Positions 5,997-6,078 of a stretch of 6,078 nt of DNA are shown one piece after another. The notes under the pieces were generated by a model. The model saw nothing but the letters and a program-made list of their open reading frames with translations, did not search any database and had not been told where the DNA came from. Made by a program: the position numbers and the translations under genes. Numbering within the stretch: the first letter of the stretch is position 1; the number at the start of each line of letters is the position of its first letter. Source of the DNA: Bacillota bacterium (GTDB taxonomy: Bacteria > Bacillota > DTU025). Location: assembly GCA_012842765.1 (NCBI GenBank), contig DUWJ01000303.1:1-6078 (forward strand), given 5' to 3'.

Positions 5997-6030
5997 ACCC
6001 GCCGAACATACTTGCGCGCAAGTGGCGGGT
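5997..6030. promoter_or_regulatory. Composite palindrome upstream of the regulator gene (candidate operator or leader hairpin)
   Basis: The perfect 14-bp palindrome ACTTGCGCGCAAGT (6010-6023) lies inside a second inverted repeat, ACCCGCC (5997-6003) and GGCGGGT (6024-6030). The outer arms touch the inner palindrome on one side and are 6 bases away on the other. It sits just downstream of the candidate promoter, a usual place for an autoregulatory operator. It could also fold as a leader hairpin. It shares no core with the CTCGAG palindromes, so the binding protein need not be this LacI-type regulator. Confidence 0.45.
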
Positions 6031-6040
6031 AGTGCATGTG

Positions 6041-6070
6041 TGTATAAATGGCTGGCATTTGTATTGATAA
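6041..6070 (-). promoter_or_regulatory. Candidate promoter of the regulator gene
   Basis: On the minus strand, TTATCA (6065-6070), 18 bases and TATACA (6041-6046) make a plausible sigma-70 pair with four of six matches each. Transcription would begin near 6034, leaving a leader of about 120 bases that includes the composite palindrome. Confidence 0.4.
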
Positions 6071-6078
6071 ATCGCTAA

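Overview
The window carries most of an ordinary carbohydrate-uptake locus, with every recognisable gene on the minus strand. In transcription order (right to left) these are a LacI-family regulator (4673-5914), a secreted maltose-type solute-binding protein (3215-4480), a MalF-type permease (2113-3138) and a MalG-type permease (1241-2116). After a gap of about 540 bases comes the N-terminal four fifths of a second, UgpA/MalF-class permease, cut by the left edge (1-704).

How they work together: the binding protein captures a sugar, probably an oligosaccharide or disaccharide of the maltose/trehalose type, outside the inner membrane. The MalF/MalG pair forms the channel, and the regulator probably senses the sugar or a product of it. 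No ATPase (MalK/MsmX type) and no glycoside hydrolase lies in the window, so the energising subunit is presumably encoded nearby or shared. The left-edge permease has no binding protein immediately upstream and probably belongs to a second import system continuing beyond the window.

Organism: a bacterium with moderate GC content (roughly half G+C by eye) and strong AGGAGG-type ribosome binding sites. The binding protein has a plain Sec signal peptide with no lipobox cysteine. That fits a cell with an outer membrane or sheath better than a typical Gram-positive, in which such proteins are usually lipoproteins. Spirochaetota, Thermotogota and diderm Bacillota all carry loci like this; the sequence does not decide between them.

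Regulatory layout: a candidate promoter and a composite palindrome precede the regulator gene. The 192-base gap between regulator and binding-protein genes holds two CTCGAG-centred palindromes exactly 60 bp apart, which are the best operator candidates, and a small GC-rich hairpin just before the ribosome binding site. A strong 12-bp hairpin sits between the binding-protein and MalF genes, where many such operons lower permease expression relative to the binding protein. Another long hairpin lies downstream of the MalG gene.

I do not see a new kind of system here. The items most worth a second look are the regulator's 51-residue N-terminal extension and internal insertion, the paired palindromes, and the two strong hairpins.
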